Below are positions 52,851-52,946 of a DNA stretch of 52,946 bases, piece by piece. The notes below the pieces were generated by a model, which made no database searches, was not told the DNA's origin, and saw nothing but the letters and a program-made list of their open reading frames with translations. The position numbers were made by a program, and so were the translations under genes. The stretch's first letter is position 1. Every line of letters begins with the position of its first letter. The stretch is from Candidatus Cloacimonetes bacterium HGW-Cloacimonetes-1 (GTDB lineage Bacteria > Cloacimonadota > Cloacimonadia > Cloacimonadales > Cloacimonadaceae), in the NCBI GenBank assembly GCA_002841975.1, contig PHBQ01000007.1, positions 1-52,946 of the forward strand, written 5' to 3'.

Positions 52851-52946
52851 ACTACTGAAAGTGTACTTTGGTAAACTGCTGCATTCCAACTATGCAGTTT
52901 CTGCAGCGTTTCACTTAATACTGATCGGTATCTTTGCCATGATCAT
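52840..52946 (+). CDS. N-terminus of a TonB-like protein, cut by window edge
   Basis: About 35 codons are visible, beginning MPNKLLKVYFGKLLHS followed by a hydrophobic stretch SAAFHLILIGIFAMI, which looks like the short cytosolic tail and single transmembrane helix of TonB/TolA-like proteins. Position after exbB-exbD supports this. The ATG lies inside exbD (11-base overlap). Without the periplasmic domain the call stays tentative. Confidence 0.6.
   Translation, partial: MPNKLLKVYFGKLLHSNYAVSAAFHLILIGIFAMI

Overview
The window looks like chromosomal DNA of an uncultured anaerobic Gram-negative bacterium, most likely Candidatus Cloacimonadota (WWE1) or a close relative in the Fibrobacteres-Chlorobi-Bacteroidetes sphere. 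This assignment is inferred from gene content, not from a marker tree. The pointers are two large secreted LVIVD-repeat proteins with a C-terminal 'SNYPNPFNPSTTI'-type sorting domain, a DUF4175-type coiled-coil protein, a giant MutL/GlmL-like ATPase, an SDR-type threonine dehydrogenase, a tungsten-type aldehyde:ferredoxin oxidoreductase with a polyferredoxin, and ExbB/ExbD/TonB energy transduction. Genes are closely packed, most have clear purine-rich Shine-Dalgarno sites, and many overlap by a few bases.

Layout. 1-4064 (+): pyrimidine operon pyrB-pyrC-pyrK-pyrD. 4334-12284 (-): carbamate kinase with a cyclic-2,3-diphosphoglycerate-synthetase-like P-loop protein, then (upstream on the minus strand) malQ, holA, uppP, a divergent polysaccharide deacetylase and a membrane protein. 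12285-13058 is a gene-poor divergent spacer holding a large palindrome made of 11-bp units. 13059-17684 (+): two LVIVD-repeat secreted proteins, the second broken by a frameshift. 17840-22394 (+): pyruvate kinase and the MutL-like giant. 22764-31869 (+): a six-gene run of DUF4175 protein, TPR protein, guaB, xerC/D, and an NMT1/THI5-type binding lipoprotein with its ATPase. 31866-39331 (-): prepilin peptidase, a small secreted protein, aminotransferase, asnS, Gfo/Idh oxidoreductase, threonine dehydrogenase and radA. 39516-41160 (+): a four-gene thiol-redox operon (glutaredoxin, MarR, OsmC, thioredoxin lipoprotein). 41236-50458 (-): AOR, polyferredoxin, transketolase, tRNA-Ala(GGC), gltX, a conserved hypothetical, a YtcJ-type amidohydrolase and Maf. 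50598-end (+): serC, exbB, exbD and the first codons of a TonB-like protein cut by the window edge.

How the genes fit together. The set is mostly housekeeping: de novo pyrimidine and purine steps, glycolysis and pentose phosphate enzymes, amino acid metabolism, tRNA charging and DNA repair. To this are added cell-envelope functions (UppP, deacetylase, LVIVD adhesin-like proteins, prepilin peptidase, ExbBD) and anaerobic redox enzymes. No CRISPR array, prophage or insertion sequence was recognised.

The least-explained DNA is intergenic. A dispersed repeat made of 11-bp units beginning GTG occurs in four spacers (1-25, 22560-22625, 37720-37785, 46256-46320). It is accompanied in two of them by a hairpin family showing a compensatory base-pair swap. 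A separate 11-bp-unit palindrome lies at 12476-12531. Direct repeats flank the promoter of the redox operon. These, the oversized MutL protein and the cpgS-like/carbamate kinase pair are the best candidates for something undescribed.
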